Shown: positions 25,652 to 35,584, counted from the stretch's first letter. The stretch: 64,000 nucleotides of DNA from Rhizobium lentis (GCF_014200175.1 NZ_JACHBD010000010.1:62001-126000); one strand, 5' to 3'. The notes: generated by a model from the letters alone, not told the origin. A program made the numbers and translations.

Positions 25652-27136
25652 ATGGCTCGCATCATTGAAACGGCAACCGGCGCGGACGCGCTTACCTTCG
25701 ACGACGTGCTGCTGCAGCCCGGCCATTCCGAGGTTATGCCCGGCCAGACGAACATCGCGACCCGCATCGCCCGCGACTTCGATCTCAACATCCCGATCCT
25801 CTCTTCGGCCATGGATACCGTCACCGAAAGCCGGCTGGCGATCGCCATGGCCCAGGCCGGCGGCCTCGGCGTCATTCACCGCAACCTGACGCCGGTCGAG
25901 CAGGCCGAAGAGGTCCGCCAGGTGAAGAAGTTCGAAAGCGGCATGGTCGTCAATCCCGTCACCATCGGTCCGGACGCGAAGCTTGCCGAAGCGCTCGGCC
26001 TGATGAAGTCGCACGGCATCTCCGGCATCCCGGTCGTCGAGAAGTCCGGCCGTCTGGTCGGCATCCTGACCAACCGTGATGTTCGCTTCGCCTCCGATCC
26101 GGAGCAGAAGATCCACGAGCTGATGACCAAGGACAATCTGGTCACCGTCAAGGAGAACGTCGATCAGCAGGAAGCCAAGCGCCTGCTTCACTCGCATCGC
26201 ATCGAAAAGCTGCTGGTCGTCGATACCGAAGGCCGCTGCGTCGGCCTCATCACCGTCAAGGATATCGAGAAGTCGCAGCTGAACCCGAACGCCTCCAAGG
26301 ATGCCCAAGGCAGGCTTCGCGCCGCCGCCGCCATCAGCGTCGGCGATGACGGTTTCGAGCGGGCCGAGCGGCTGATCGAGGCCGGCGTCGACCTCTTGGT
26401 CGTCGATACCGCCCATGGCCATTCGCAGCGCGTGCTGGATGCCGTCACCCGGGTCAAGAAGCTCTCCAATTCGGTGCGCATCATGGCCGGCAACGTCGCC
26501 ACCTATGACGGCACCAGAGCGCTGATCGATGCGGGCGCCGATGCCGTCAAGGTCGGTATCGGCCCGGGCTCGATCTGCACCACGCGTATCGTCGCCGGCG
26601 TCGGCGTTCCGCAGCTCGCCGCCATCATGTCGGCCGTTCAGGCCGCCCAGGATCAGGATGTGCCCGTCATCGCCGATGGCGGCATCAAATTTTCCGGCGA
26701 CCTGGCCAAGGCGATCGCCGCCGGCGCTTCCGCCGTCATGATCGGCTCGCTGCTCGCCGGCACCGATGAGAGCCCGGGCGAGGTCTATCTCTACCAGGGC
26801 CGCTCCTTCAAGGCCTATCGCGGCATGGGCTCCGTCGGCGCCATGGCCCGCGGCTCGGCCGACCGTTATTTCCAGGCGGAAGTGCGCGACACGCTGAAGC
26901 TCGTGCCTGAGGGCATCGAGGGCCAGGTTCCCTATAAGGGACCGGTCTCGGCCGTCGTCCACCAGCTCGCCGGCGGTTTGAAGGCGGCCATGGGCTATGT
27001 CGGCGGCAAGGATCTGAAGGACTTCCAGGAGCGGGCCACCTTCGTGCGCATCTCCGGCGCCGGTCTTCGCGAAAGCCATGCGCATGACGTGACGATCACC
27101 CGGGAAAGCCCGAACTATCCGGGCGCCGGTCTCTGA
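25652..27136 (+). CDS. guaB: Inosine-5'-monophosphate dehydrogenase
   Basis: 494 residues from ATG 25652 (GAAGGAA 7 bp upstream). It oxidises IMP to XMP with NAD+, the committed step to GMP. Seen are the N-terminal substrate segment LTFDDVLLQPGHSEV, two CBS domains (about 95-220) with SGIPVV and VGILTNRD, the catalytic cysteine loop GIGPGSICTTR, and the flap/active-site region YRGMGSVGAMARGSADRYF. Complete and of normal length. A membrane protein gene follows after 2 bp. Confidence 0.98.
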   Translation: MARIIETATGADALTFDDVLLQPGHSEVMPGQTNIATRIARDFDLNIPILSSAMDTVTESRLAIAMAQAGGLGVIHRNLTPVEQAEEVRQVKKFESGMVVNPVTIGPDAKLAEALGLMKSHGISGIPVVEKSGRLVGILTNRDVRFASDPEQKIHELMTKDNLVTVKENVDQQEAKRLLHSHRIEKLLVVDTEGRCVGLITVKDIEKSQLNPNASKDAQGRLRAAAAISVGDDGFERAERLIEAGVDLLVVDTAHGHSQRVLDAVTRVKKLSNSVRIMAGNVATYDGTRALIDAGADAVKVGIGPGSICTTRIVAGVGVPQLAAIMSAVQAAQDQDVPVIADGGIKFSGDLAKAIAAGASAVMIGSLLAGTDESPGEVYLYQGRSFKAYRGMGSVGAMARGSADRYFQAEVRDTLKLVPEGIEGQVPYKGPVSAVVHQLAGGLKAAMGYVGGKDLKDFQERATFVRISGAGLRESHAHDVTITRESPNYPGAGL

Positions 27137-27138
27137 TC

Positions 27139-27693
27139 ATGAAGGCGGGCAGCGGGATTCCGCTCTGGATCATCGCGCTGCTCGCCGCTCTCTGCCTGGC
27201 CGTGCTCGCCTGGACAACCCTCGGCTTCGTCGTTCCGTTCAAGCATGAAACCGACCAGGCGGTGCTCGACACCTATTTCGCCGGTTACGACGAGTCCGCC
27301 GTCTTTCATATGCAGACGCTGCTCGATGACAACGAGACGGCGGCAAGGCTGCTCAGCGCCATGTATTTCGGGCCGGAGCTGATCTTTCCGGCATTGCTGA
27401 CGGCGCTTTTGTTCCTCTCATTCCTCAAGCTCGGTCCTGTCGGCGCCTGGTTCGGACGATCGATGCATCCGCTCGTCGGCCGCACCGTCTACCTGCTGCC
27501 GTTCCTCTACGGCATCGCCGACTACGGCGAGAATATCTCAAGTCTGATCGCCTTCGGCGATGGAGGGTCCGCGAGTCTGGCGGCGCATCTGCTGCCGTGG
27601 ATGACACGGCTGAAATTCGCAAGCCTCGCCATTTGCTTCATCCTCCTCGCCCGGCTTGCCATCGTCCGCTGGCTGTCGCCACGCCGAGATTGA
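27139..27693 (+). CDS. Uncharacterised inner-membrane protein downstream of guaB
   Basis: 184 residues with about four hydrophobic segments (about 8-32, 76-98, 107-125, 145-167) and a long loop between the first two (residues 33-75). No motif recognised. The ATG comes 2 bp after the guaB stop, so it is probably co-transcribed. Positive charges at the end (RWLSPRRD) put the C-terminus in the cytoplasm. Confidence 0.75.
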   Translation: MKAGSGIPLWIIALLAALCLAVLAWTTLGFVVPFKHETDQAVLDTYFAGYDESAVFHMQTLLDDNETAARLLSAMYFGPELIFPALLTALLFLSFLKLGPVGAWFGRSMHPLVGRTVYLLPFLYGIADYGENISSLIAFGDGGSASLAAHLLPWMTRLKFASLAICFILLARLAIVRWLSPRRD

Positions 27694-27779
27694 GACGCGT
27701 TCTCAGCCGCTGGTATCCTGCTCCCCTTTCGTCTACTCCTGGCAACGAGTGCGGAACGGAAAGGACTTGAGGGAGCAAT

Positions 27780-28196
27780 ATGACCGGCTATCAAATCTTC
27801 TGGCCACTGCTTGCCCATGTGGCCCTGGTCTATGGTCTTTATGCGCTTCTTGGACAGCGGCGCGCGAAAATGGTCCGCGCCGGCAGGATCGCGAAATCGG
27901 ATTATCGCGAAAATCGTGACGAGCCGGCCGAAAGCCTCGCTGTCAAGAACTGCCTCGCCAACCAGTTCGAACTGCCTGTGCTGTTCTATGCCTGCTGTAT
28001 TCTTCTCTATGTCACCGAGGCCGACAATCTAGCGGCCGTCGGCCTCGCCTGGCTCTTCGTCGCCCTGCGCTACGCTCATGCCGCCGTGCATGTCAGCAGC
28101 AATGATTTGCGCTACCGCAGCCCGCTCTTCGCCGCCGGTTACCTCACGCTCGCCGCCATGTGGGTCTGGCTCGCCACGTGGATGGTAATGGGATAA
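27780..28196 (+). CDS. MAPEG-family membrane protein
   Basis: 138 residues with four membrane segments. The block ESLAVKNCLANQFELPVLFYACC is the MAPEG signature region (E..NQFE.P), followed by LFVALRYAHAAVHV. MAPEG proteins include microsomal glutathione transferases; bacterial members are mostly uncharacterised. RBS GAGG lies before the ATG. Stand-alone gene. Confidence 0.9.
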   Translation: MTGYQIFWPLLAHVALVYGLYALLGQRRAKMVRAGRIAKSDYRENRDEPAESLAVKNCLANQFELPVLFYACCILLYVTEADNLAAVGLAWLFVALRYAHAAVHVSSNDLRYRSPLFAAGYLTLAAMWVWLATWMVMG

Positions 28197-28508
28197 CGCG
28201 TCGCCCAGCAGCATGGGGTTAAGGCGAGGCTGTCTGTGAAGCTCTAAAACTTCTGGACGGCCATTCCCTCGCAACGAAGGGTAGCGCCAGCAGCCTATTC
28301 CCGTCGAAGAGAATTTCGCAACTATTTCAAGGATTCTCTCGCCCGACGCAACCGGTGGGAACAGGTGAACTCCCGATTTTGATACGGGTTTGCAGGTCGT
28401 TAAAATGCGAGCCTTTCCGTTTACGCCTCATGAAGACCTGCATGTCATATCCGCTCGACGCGCTGGTGGCAGAGAGCCTCGGCTGCGAACAATAAAAACG
28501 GGAACGAC
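28197..28508. other. 312-bp intergenic region, no gene seen
   Basis: Between the MAPEG gene and the TetR-type regulator. No conserved frame, hairpin with T-tract or clear repeat was recognised; it presumably carries the promoter of the TetR-type gene. Confidence 0.5.
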
Positions 28509-29150
28509 ATGGGCGCGGAAAGCATGGATCGCATCGGCTTGCGAAGGAAGCCGAAGCAGGAGCGCAGCATTCAGAGGCTGGATCTTATTCTCGCCGCCGC
28601 TGCCAAGATCATCGCCGAGAAGGGCGTCAGCGCCATGCGGATGACCGAGCTCGCGATCGCTGCCAAAGTGCCGATCGGCTCGGTTTACCAATATTTCCCG
28701 GAGAAAGCGGCGATCGTCAAAGCCCTGTTCGATCAGCACGCTTCGGCGGTCCAGACGAAGACGGCGGCGATGTTCTCCGACGTGCAGTCGCTCGACCAGG
28801 CGCTCGATCTCGTCTGCGATATCATCGATTGGTATTACGATTCCTACCATGACGATCCCGTCTATCTCGGCGTCTGGATGGGGACGGAGACCGATCAGGA
28901 TCTGCTGCGGCTGAATATAGAGCATAGCGGCCGTGTCGCCGGCATTTTTCATGACGCCGTGCGCAGGCTGGCTCCCGATCTTTGCGACGAGGAAATGTTC
29001 GCCCGCACTTACCTTTTCAGCCATCTGATCGGCGCCGTCATCCGGCTTGCCGCCATCAGCGAAGAGACTATAGCGCGGCGCATGCTCGGTGAGTGGAAAC
29101 GCGTCATCCGCGCCTCCCTTTTTACCGAGGCCGCGCCGCGCGCCGTCTGA
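28509..29150 (+). CDS. TetR-family transcriptional regulator
   Basis: 213 residues. The N-terminal helix-turn-helix is classical: RLDLILAAAAKIIAEKGVSAMRMTELAIAAKVPIGSVYQYFPEKAAIVKALF (about 25-75). The C-terminal helical domain would bind an unknown ligand. No co-oriented target is adjacent; it converges with the LysR gene, so the regulated gene is not evident. Confidence 0.92.
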   Translation: MGAESMDRIGLRRKPKQERSIQRLDLILAAAAKIIAEKGVSAMRMTELAIAAKVPIGSVYQYFPEKAAIVKALFDQHASAVQTKTAAMFSDVQSLDQALDLVCDIIDWYYDSYHDDPVYLGVWMGTETDQDLLRLNIEHSGRVAGIFHDAVRRLAPDLCDEEMFARTYLFSHLIGAVIRLAAISEETIARRMLGEWKRVIRASLFTEAAPRAV

Positions 29151-29156
29151 GAGCCT

Positions 29157-30113
29157 CTACCAGCCAGGCACCATATTGGCGGACTTCAGCCGCGGATAAA
29201 GGCGCGCCTGCGCGGATTTGACGTCCGCATCCAAACCGTCGTCAATGACAGCAGGCGTGATGTTGTCGAGGCAGGCCGTGATATGCGCGGTGATCGCGTT
29301 CATCAGCGAGATCGAAACGCCCGGCCGCTTCATGATGCCGATTTGCACCGGCGGCAGCGCCGGAAAGCCGTCTGCCTGGCTCAGCACCTTCATGCCCGTC
29401 CGCAGCGCCGATTCCGGCATCACCGAGACGGCCATGCCGGCAAGCACGGCCGCGGCGACGACGGTGCAGGACCAGCTGGTGAACAGGATCTGGTGCTCGC
29501 GTCCCACGGCATCGAGCGCCGAGCAGGCGAGCTGGCGCCACTGGCAGTCGCGGCGGCCGACGGCAAGCGGCACTGGCGCGTCGTCGCGGATCGGATGGTT
29601 GGCCGAGCCGACCCAGCAGAGCGGTTCGGTTCGCACCACGTCGGACATGCGCTCGCGCGGATTGTGGGTGACGAGCGCGATATCGAGCTCGCCTTTGTGC
29701 ATGCGCTCGGCAAGATCCACCGAAGGCTCGCAGACAATATAGAGCTCAACATTCGGGTGCGTCTTGGCGAAGCGGCCGATGATCTCAGGCATATAGCGGT
29801 CGGCGTAGTCGTCGGGCGTACCGATGCGCAGCGTTCCCTCCAGCCTGTTGTCGTCGAAGGCGGCGATCGCCTCATTGTTGAGGCGGATGATGCGCCGGGC
29901 GTAATTGAGCAGCTTCTCGCCCTCGACCGTCAGCCGGTTGCCGCGGCCGTCCTTGATGAAGAGCTGCTTGCCGATGCGCTCCTCGAGGCGGCGCATCTGC
30001 ATGGAGACGGCCGATTGAGTCTTGTAGACCTTGTCGGCCGCCTTGGTGAAGCTGCCGGAATCGACGATGGCGATGAAAGTCTGCAATTGGTCGAGATCAA
30101 GAGGCGCGGACAT
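29157..30113 (-). CDS. LysR-family transcriptional regulator
   Basis: About 318 residues from ATG 30113 (GGGTGAT upstream; ATG 30125 is the alternative). The winged helix DLDQLQTFIAIVDSGSFTKAADKVYKTQSAVSMQMRRLEERIG is at the N-terminus, with a periplasmic-binding-protein-like effector domain after residue 90. It is divergent from the DUF1127 gene with about 200 bp between them, so that gene is a candidate target. Effector unknown. Confidence 0.92.
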   Translation of the reverse strand: MSAPLDLDQLQTFIAIVDSGSFTKAADKVYKTQSAVSMQMRRLEERIGKQLFIKDGRGNRLTVEGEKLLNYARRIIRLNNEAIAAFDDNRLEGTLRIGTPDDYADRYMPEIIGRFAKTHPNVELYIVCEPSVDLAERMHKGELDIALVTHNPRERMSDVVRTEPLCWVGSANHPIRDDAPVPLAVGRRDCQWRQLACSALDAVGREHQILFTSWSCTVVAAAVLAGMAVSVMPESALRTGMKVLSQADGFPALPPVQIGIMKRPGVSISLMNAITAHITACLDNITPAVIDDGLDADVKSAQARLYPRLKSANMVPGW

Positions 30114-30315
30114 GGTATCACCCATAAAGATAGCTGATGATAATCATTAGAAACATTCGTTGGACTGATCAATAGGTCTTTGGCATCTTCGGGGTGCAAA
30201 TCAAGCAAAGTGAAGGGCAGACACCCTGCCTGCCCAAGCAGAATTCAGCCTTATCCCCTCTCGCACGACCTCGCGGAGGGGGTGGGTTGTTGCGTGCCCG
30301 AGAAAGGAGAGTTCG

Positions 30316-30615
30316 ATGCACACGACAGACCGAACACTAGAACTCGACTGCAGCAAGCTGACCCCGACGCTTTTCCAGCGTCTGGTGGCAGGCCTCGCTC
30401 CGCTGGTCTCCATCTTTCGCGGGTTTCGCAATCGAATGGAGGTCAACGGGCTGCGTGATCTGAACGACAGTCAGCTGAGGGATATCGGCCTCACCAGGGC
30501 CGACCTGACTTCTGCCTTCCTGGCCTCGACCTTTTTCGAGGATCCGTCGGAACATCTGACGCGCTCGGCGCGCAATCGCTGGCGCCTGCAGCTTTTCCGC
30601 CCTCACGAGGAGTAG
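30316..30615 (+). CDS. DUF1127-domain small protein
   Basis: 99 residues; start supported by AAAGGAG upstream. The segment NGLRDLNDSQLRDIGLTRADL (about 44-64) is the DUF1127 motif (L..L.D..L.DIG..R.D). Short DUF1127 proteins in alphaproteobacteria have been linked to RNA turnover and to phosphate and carbon metabolism. This one has an extra N-terminal 40 residues with a hydrophobic stretch and an Arg-rich end. Confidence 0.88.
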   Translation: MHTTDRTLELDCSKLTPTLFQRLVAGLAPLVSIFRGFRNRMEVNGLRDLNDSQLRDIGLTRADLTSAFLASTFFEDPSEHLTRSARNRWRLQLFRPHEE

Positions 30616-30663
30616 GAGTGTCGAGTTTCCCCGCAGGGTGATAGCCAATAGCCCTGCCGCTTG

Positions 30664-30706
30664 ACCCGGTGATCGGCTTTTCCCAAGCCATCGCCGGGTT
30701 TTTTTA
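30664..30706. terminator. Bidirectional terminator between convergent genes
   Basis: An imperfect long hairpin (ACCCGG-TGAT-CGGCTT against AAGCC-ATCG-CCGGGT) followed by seven T residues on the plus strand. It terminates the DUF1127 gene; the last bases overlap the stop codon of the convergent gene. Confidence 0.8.
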
Positions 30707-31594
30707 TGCCTTGGTTTCGGGGGGCTTCGGCCGGTAGGTTTCGAAAATCGCTTCCAGGTTTCTCTGGTAGCTCTTCTGCACCTCAAGCCCGCTGTCGAAC
30801 ATGGCGTTCAGCATGTCGCTATAGCTCTCGGCATTGTTCGCCTCTTCCTTCGGCGCCTCCGCCGTCTTGGCCGCCGGTTGTTTGCCCGGTTGTTTGGCCG
30901 GCGGTTGTTTGGCTGGCTGCTGCTGGCCGAGCCCGGTCATCATTTCCTGAAAGGCCTTGGCGAAGGGATTGTCGAGGAAGGGGTTCGGCTGAGGCGCCGG
31001 TTCTTGTTTCGGCATCGAGAACATCAGCTGCATCGCCTGCGTGAAGGGATTGTCGAAGATGCTGGGTTCCGGGGCCGCCTTCGGCTTCGGCGCAAAGCCG
31101 GTGCTCTCGAGCCATTTCTGAATGGTCTCGCCCATTGCCGTGTTGACGAACGGGTTAACCGGCGAGGCCATTTGGCCGGTTGTCTGCTTGAAGAGCCCGC
31201 CCATCAGCGTATCGGCCAAAACGGGCAGCATCTGCTTGTAGATATCCTGGCCGATCCCGGTCAGCTGCGCCGCCTGGGCGGCGACCGCCCGCGAAACCTC
31301 TTTGGAGCCGAAGAGCTGGGCGAGGATATTGTTGCCGTCCGAAATGCCCTCCGGCGTGAAGGCCCGGCTCATATCCTCGAAATAGCGCGCGTAATTGCCG
31401 GAGGCGACGGCCTGCATCAGCCCGACGAAATCGTAAGGGTTGCTGGTGCTGCGCTTGAGGCCGGCGGAGAAGGCCGGCATCAGCGCCGCCATCGCCTTGG
31501 TCGCCTGTTCCTGCGCCAGGTTGAACTGCCGCGCGATCGCTTCCATCGCCGCACCGTTCTGCGCCTGCATCATCATGTCGAAGAGTGGCAGCAT
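30704..31594 (-). CDS. DUF937-like uncharacterised protein
   Basis: 296 residues from ATG 31594 (AGGGACC before it). The N-terminal 200 residues are helical and resemble DUF937 proteins (LFDMMMQAQNGAAMEAIARQFNLAQEQATKAMAALMPAFSAGL). The middle and end are Pro/Ala/Gln/Lys-rich with a repeated PAKQPPGKQP-type linker, then a helical C-terminus (YSDMLNAMFDSGLEVQKSYQRNLEAIFETYRP) like the tails of phasin-like proteins. Function unknown. Confidence 0.7.
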   Translation of the reverse strand: MLPLFDMMMQAQNGAAMEAIARQFNLAQEQATKAMAALMPAFSAGLKRSTSNPYDFVGLMQAVASGNYARYFEDMSRAFTPEGISDGNNILAQLFGSKEVSRAVAAQAAQLTGIGQDIYKQMLPVLADTLMGGLFKQTTGQMASPVNPFVNTAMGETIQKWLESTGFAPKPKAAPEPSIFDNPFTQAMQLMFSMPKQEPAPQPNPFLDNPFAKAFQEMMTGLGQQQPAKQPPAKQPGKQPAAKTAEAPKEEANNAESYSDMLNAMFDSGLEVQKSYQRNLEAIFETYRPKPPETKA

Positions 31595-31744
31595 GGAGGT
31601 CCCTTTCCCCGAGTCGTGACGCGTGTGTAACGCCACTATATCTGGAAAAGGTAATGTGCAAACGGCTTTTTGCCATAAGAACTTAAAGCCGTTCCGGCAA
31701 ACGCGCGCGGCGCCCTTCCGAACCCGGCAAAATCCCGGGCAGGC

Positions 31745-33118
31745 TCAGTACTGATAGTCCTCGAAGACCGGTTCGACGGAGCCGTTCCAGCGGCCGTGAT
31801 AGAGCGACAGCAGATCCTCGGCGAGCGTCGCCTTCTTGGCGAGCACCTCGTCGAGCGGCGCCAGGAAGATGCTTTCGTCCTGGCCTTCGCGGTTGAGCTT
31901 TCCGCGCGTCTTGAGGCCGGTCCTCGATATGGCGACCACCTCGCGGGCCACGTCAATCAATGCATGCCCGCGAAACTCAGCCTTCAGCCCTTCGGCGGGG
32001 ACGGCGTCGCGCAGGGCAGCGACTTCGGCAAAGCTCCAATTCCTGGTGAGCTCGTCGGCAGCCTGGAGGGCCGCATCATCATAGAGCAAGCCGACCCAGA
32101 AGGCCGGCAATGCACAGATGCGCCGCCACGGGCCGCCGTCGGCGCCGCGCATTTCGAGGAAACGCTTCAGCCGCACGTCGGGGAAGAGCGTCGAAAGATG
32201 GTTTGTCCAGTCGCCCATCGTCGGCGCCGGATCGGCGACCTCGCCCTTCAGCGCGCCGTTCATGAACTGGCGGAAGGTGACATGGGTGCAATCGTGATAA
32301 CGGCCGTCGCGGACGATGAAATACATCGGCACGTCGAGCGCCCATTCGGCGTAGTCGCGGAAACCGAAATCGTCGCGGAAGGTGAAATCGAGCAGGCCCG
32401 AGCGCCGGTTGTCGACGTCGCGCCAGATATCACCGCGCCAGGAGAGCAGTCCGTTCGGCTTGCCCTCGGTGAAGGGCGAGGATGCAAAGAGCGCGGTCGC
32501 CAAGGATTGCAGCTTCATCGAAACGCGCATCTTCTGGCGCATGTCGGCTTCCGAGGAGAAGTCGAGATTCACCTGGATCGTGCAGGTGCGGTACATCATG
32601 TCGAGACCCTTGCTGCCGACTTTCGGCATGTAGCGGGTCATGATCTCGTAGCGCGATTTCGGCATTTGCGGCGTTTGCGCATAGGTCCATTTCGGGCTGC
32701 CGCCGATGCCGAGGAAGCGGATGCCCATCGGTTCGGCGATTTCGCGCAGCGTCGCCAGGTGCTGGTTCGATTCCCTGCAGGTTTCGTGAAGCGTCTCCAG
32801 CGGCGCGCCGGAGAGTTCGAACTGACCGCCGGGCTCGATCGAGATGGCGCCCATGCCGCTGTGTTCGGCCAGGCCGATAATGTTGCCGCCGTCCATGATC
32901 GGCTCCCAGCCGCTCTTTTCCTGCAGGCCGGTGAGCAGGGCCGAAATGCTGGCATCGCCGAAATAGGGAACCGGGCTGTTGTCTGCGCGGAAGAAGGCGA
33001 ATTTCTCGTGTTCGGTGCCGATCCGGAAGCGCTCCCGCGGCTTGTTGCCCGCGGCGATGTAATCGGTCAGATCCTGGACCGATGAGAGCGGTGTCTGGTC
33101 GGTGGTGTCGCGGGCCAT
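31745..33118 (-). CDS. gshA: Glutamate-cysteine ligase (plant/alphaproteobacterial type)
   Basis: 457 residues from ATG 33118 (MARDTTDQ). It joins glutamate and cysteine with ATP, the first step of glutathione synthesis. Family blocks are RIGTEHEKFAF, MDGGNIIGLAEHSGMGAISIEPGGQFELSGAP, and TCTIQVNLDFSSEADM, the GCS2 type shared with plants. Cytosolic, complete, single gene between the DUF937-like gene and rsmE. Confidence 0.95.
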   Translation of the reverse strand: MARDTTDQTPLSSVQDLTDYIAAGNKPRERFRIGTEHEKFAFFRADNSPVPYFGDASISALLTGLQEKSGWEPIMDGGNIIGLAEHSGMGAISIEPGGQFELSGAPLETLHETCRESNQHLATLREIAEPMGIRFLGIGGSPKWTYAQTPQMPKSRYEIMTRYMPKVGSKGLDMMYRTCTIQVNLDFSSEADMRQKMRVSMKLQSLATALFASSPFTEGKPNGLLSWRGDIWRDVDNRRSGLLDFTFRDDFGFRDYAEWALDVPMYFIVRDGRYHDCTHVTFRQFMNGALKGEVADPAPTMGDWTNHLSTLFPDVRLKRFLEMRGADGGPWRRICALPAFWVGLLYDDAALQAADELTRNWSFAEVAALRDAVPAEGLKAEFRGHALIDVAREVVAISRTGLKTRGKLNREGQDESIFLAPLDEVLAKKATLAEDLLSLYHGRWNGSVEPVFEDYQY

Positions 33119-33265
33119 GCGGGGTACCTGTATTCGAAAAGGCGCCCAGGGGGCCGGGCAGTTGGAAGGCTGATTAGGACCCAAGCCACGTCTGTTGCAA
33201 GTGAAATTCTTTCAACGACGCATCAAAAAAATAGCAGCGATTTCCGTGTCCACCCGTTTCCGGGG

Positions 33266-34003
33266 TCAGTTCCAGTCGCCGATCGCCGCCTGGACCACGG
33301 CGAGCGCCGCAACCGCCGCCGTATCGGCCCGCAGGATGCGCGGTCCGAGCGGAATGGCGGTGACGAAATCGAGACTTCGAAGCCGCGCGCGTTCCTCTTC
33401 CGAAAAGCCGCCTTCCGGTCCGACAAGCAGCGCGAGATGCTTTTCCCGGATCGCCGACAGCACCGGCAGCGGGTTCTGCCCGGCCTCGCCCTCGTCGCAA
33501 TAGATGATGCGGCGCTCCTTCGGCCAGCGGTCGAGCAGGTCGGAGAGCTTCACGGGTTCGGCCACCTCGGGAATGCCGAGAACGCCGCATTGCTCGGCCG
33601 CCTGGACGACATTGGCGCGCAGTTTGTCGAGATTGGTGATCTTGCCCTGGACGTGCTGGGTCATGACCGGCTGTAGCAGGCCGGCGCCCATCTCCACCGC
33701 CTTCTGCACAAGATAATCCATGCGGCCGACCTTGAGCGGCGCAAAGAGATAATGCAGATCGCAGGGGGAGGGCTGTAGCCGCGTCTCTTCGATTGCCGTC
33801 AGCAGGATGCGTTTGCGCGTGGGGAAGGTGAGGCTGGCTTTCCACTCGCCGTCACGGCCGTTGAAGAGCAGAATCTCTGCATCAGTCTCCATCCTCAGCA
33901 CATTGGCGAGATAGTTGAACTGCTCTGCGCTCGCCTCCACGACGGCGCCGGCAGAAAGCGGCGCGTCGACGAAAAGCCGTTGCATGCGAAAATTGGCGCG
34001 CAT
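33266..34003 (-). CDS. rsmE: 16S rRNA (uracil1498-N3)-methyltransferase RsmE
   Basis: 245 residues (an internal Met at residue 7, MQRLFVDAP, is an alternative start). It has an N-terminal PUA-like domain followed by a SPOUT knot with LLVGPEGGFSEEE and PLGPRILRADTAAVAALAV, which are diagnostic. It methylates U1498 of 16S rRNA in the 30S subunit. It lies 19 bp downstream of the pit gene on the same strand. Confidence 0.96.
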   Translation of the reverse strand: MRANFRMQRLFVDAPLSAGAVVEASAEQFNYLANVLRMETDAEILLFNGRDGEWKASLTFPTRKRILLTAIEETRLQPSPCDLHYLFAPLKVGRMDYLVQKAVEMGAGLLQPVMTQHVQGKITNLDKLRANVVQAAEQCGVLGIPEVAEPVKLSDLLDRWPKERRIIYCDEGEAGQNPLPVLSAIREKHLALLVGPEGGFSEEERARLRSLDFVTAIPLGPRILRADTAAVAALAVVQAAIGDWN

Positions 34004-34022
34004 TCGAAATATACTCGTGGGT

Positions 34023-35522
34023 TCAGACGAAGAGCGCGAACATAGCCCAATAAATCACGGCCGCAAGCGCTGCCGAGACTGGCACTGTAACGATCCAGGC
34101 GGCGACGATCGTCATGAAATGCGAGCGGCGCACGAGATAACGCCGGCGCTGCTCATGGATGTTCGGCTCCTCCGGCTCGTCGATATCGAAGCTCTCGGCC
34201 TTGCGCCTGATATAGGTGATGCGGCGCTTTGAATGGCGCGTATACCATTCGCGGAAGAAGCCGACGCCGAAGACGGCGCCGACGGCGATATGCGTGGTGC
34301 TGACCGGCAGGCCGAGCCAGGAGGCGACGATGACGGTGAACGCGGTCGACAATGCGACGCAATAAGCCCGCATCGGATTGAGCTTGGTGATCTCCTCGCC
34401 GACCAAGCGAATGAGGCGTGGCCCGAACAGCAGCAGGCCGACGGAGATGCCGAAGGCCCCGATCAGCATCACCCAGAGCGGCGGATGCCCGACGCCGTCG
34501 ACGCCGCCGATGCCGACCGAATGGACGATTGCCGAAAGCGGCCCGACGGCGTTCGAAACGTCGTTTGCGCCATGCGCGAAGGAAAGCAGCGCCGCCGAGC
34601 CGATCAATGGCAGCCGGAACAGCACCCGCAGCGAGCTGTTGCGGTTTTCGAGATCCCGCGCCTGGGCGAGAACGAGCGGCCGGGCGGCAAGCCAGCTGAC
34701 CAGTCCGATGCCGATGCCGATCAGGAAGACGGTGAAAGGCGGAAACCGGCCGGGCGGCGACAGCTGCAGCACCATATAGGCCATGAAGCCGCCGGCCATC
34801 ACCGCGACCAGCACCGGCACCCAGCGTCGTGCCGCGGCGATCTTGTCGTCACGATAGATGATAAGGGTTTTGACGAGATAAAGCATGCCGGCGGCAATCA
34901 ATCCGCCAATCAGCGGTGAGGTGACCCAGCTCGAGGTAATTTCCAGCATCACCCGCCAGTTAACCGGTTCCACTCCGACCGCCGAGATGCCCGCTCCGAT
35001 GACCGCCCCGACAATTGCATGGGTCGTGGAAACCGGCGCATTCATCCAGGTTGCGAGGTTGATCCAGAGGGCCGCCGCCATTAGCGCTGCCATCATGATC
35101 CAGCCGAGCATCGCCTGCGGCACCTGGACCGTATCGACGATATTCGAGGAAATCGTCTTGACGACCTCGCCGCCGGCGATCGTAGCGCCGAGAACCTCGA
35201 AGATTGCGGCGATGGCGAGTGCCTGGGCCATTGTCATGGCGCGCGCGCCGACGGCTGCGCCCACATTGTTGGTCACGTCATTGGCGCCGATATTCATTGC
35301 CATGTAGCTGGCAAGGGCTGCCGCCGCAACGACGAGCGTGGCTCCCGGCCGATCGAACACATAGACCCCGGCAAAGAGCATGGTCAGGCCGAGGAAAATC
35401 AGCCCCAACCCGGGCGCCACCAGCCGTCGGACCACATGCTTGGCCACATCCTCGACATGAGTGATCTTGTCGAGGTCCTTGTCGAGCGTGCGTTTCGTGA
35501 GGACGGCGGGGCGTGGCGGCAT
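34023..35522 (-). CDS. pit: PiT-family inorganic phosphate transporter
   Basis: About 499 residues from ATG 35522. Two PHO-4 repeats with the signature GANDVTNNVGAAVGARAMT (N-terminal half) and GANDVSNAVGPLSAI (C-terminal half) and about 10-12 membrane segments identify a low-affinity, metal-phosphate/H+ symporter. A soluble loop sits near residues 270-300. Many rhizobial pit genes pair with a DUF47 gene upstream; here none is present, which suggests the second pit type. Confidence 0.93.
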   Translation of the reverse strand: MPPRPAVLTKRTLDKDLDKITHVEDVAKHVVRRLVAPGLGLIFLGLTMLFAGVYVFDRPGATLVVAAAALASYMAMNIGANDVTNNVGAAVGARAMTMAQALAIAAIFEVLGATIAGGEVVKTISSNIVDTVQVPQAMLGWIMMAALMAAALWINLATWMNAPVSTTHAIVGAVIGAGISAVGVEPVNWRVMLEITSSWVTSPLIGGLIAAGMLYLVKTLIIYRDDKIAAARRWVPVLVAVMAGGFMAYMVLQLSPPGRFPPFTVFLIGIGIGLVSWLAARPLVLAQARDLENRNSSLRVLFRLPLIGSAALLSFAHGANDVSNAVGPLSAIVHSVGIGGVDGVGHPPLWVMLIGAFGISVGLLLFGPRLIRLVGEEITKLNPMRAYCVALSTAFTVIVASWLGLPVSTTHIAVGAVFGVGFFREWYTRHSKRRITYIRRKAESFDIDEPEEPNIHEQRRRYLVRRSHFMTIVAAWIVTVPVSAALAAVIYWAMFALFV

Positions 35523-35584
35523 TCTTTTTCCCAAGGATGAATCTGCTTCTACGCTGCCTTTCTAGCAGTGCAAGATGGCAGGAT

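Noticed and set aside
25550..27085. 511-codon frame antisense to guaB
   Set aside because: guaB is unmistakable on the plus strand; the composition (Gly/Asp/His-rich) is that of an antisense shadow.
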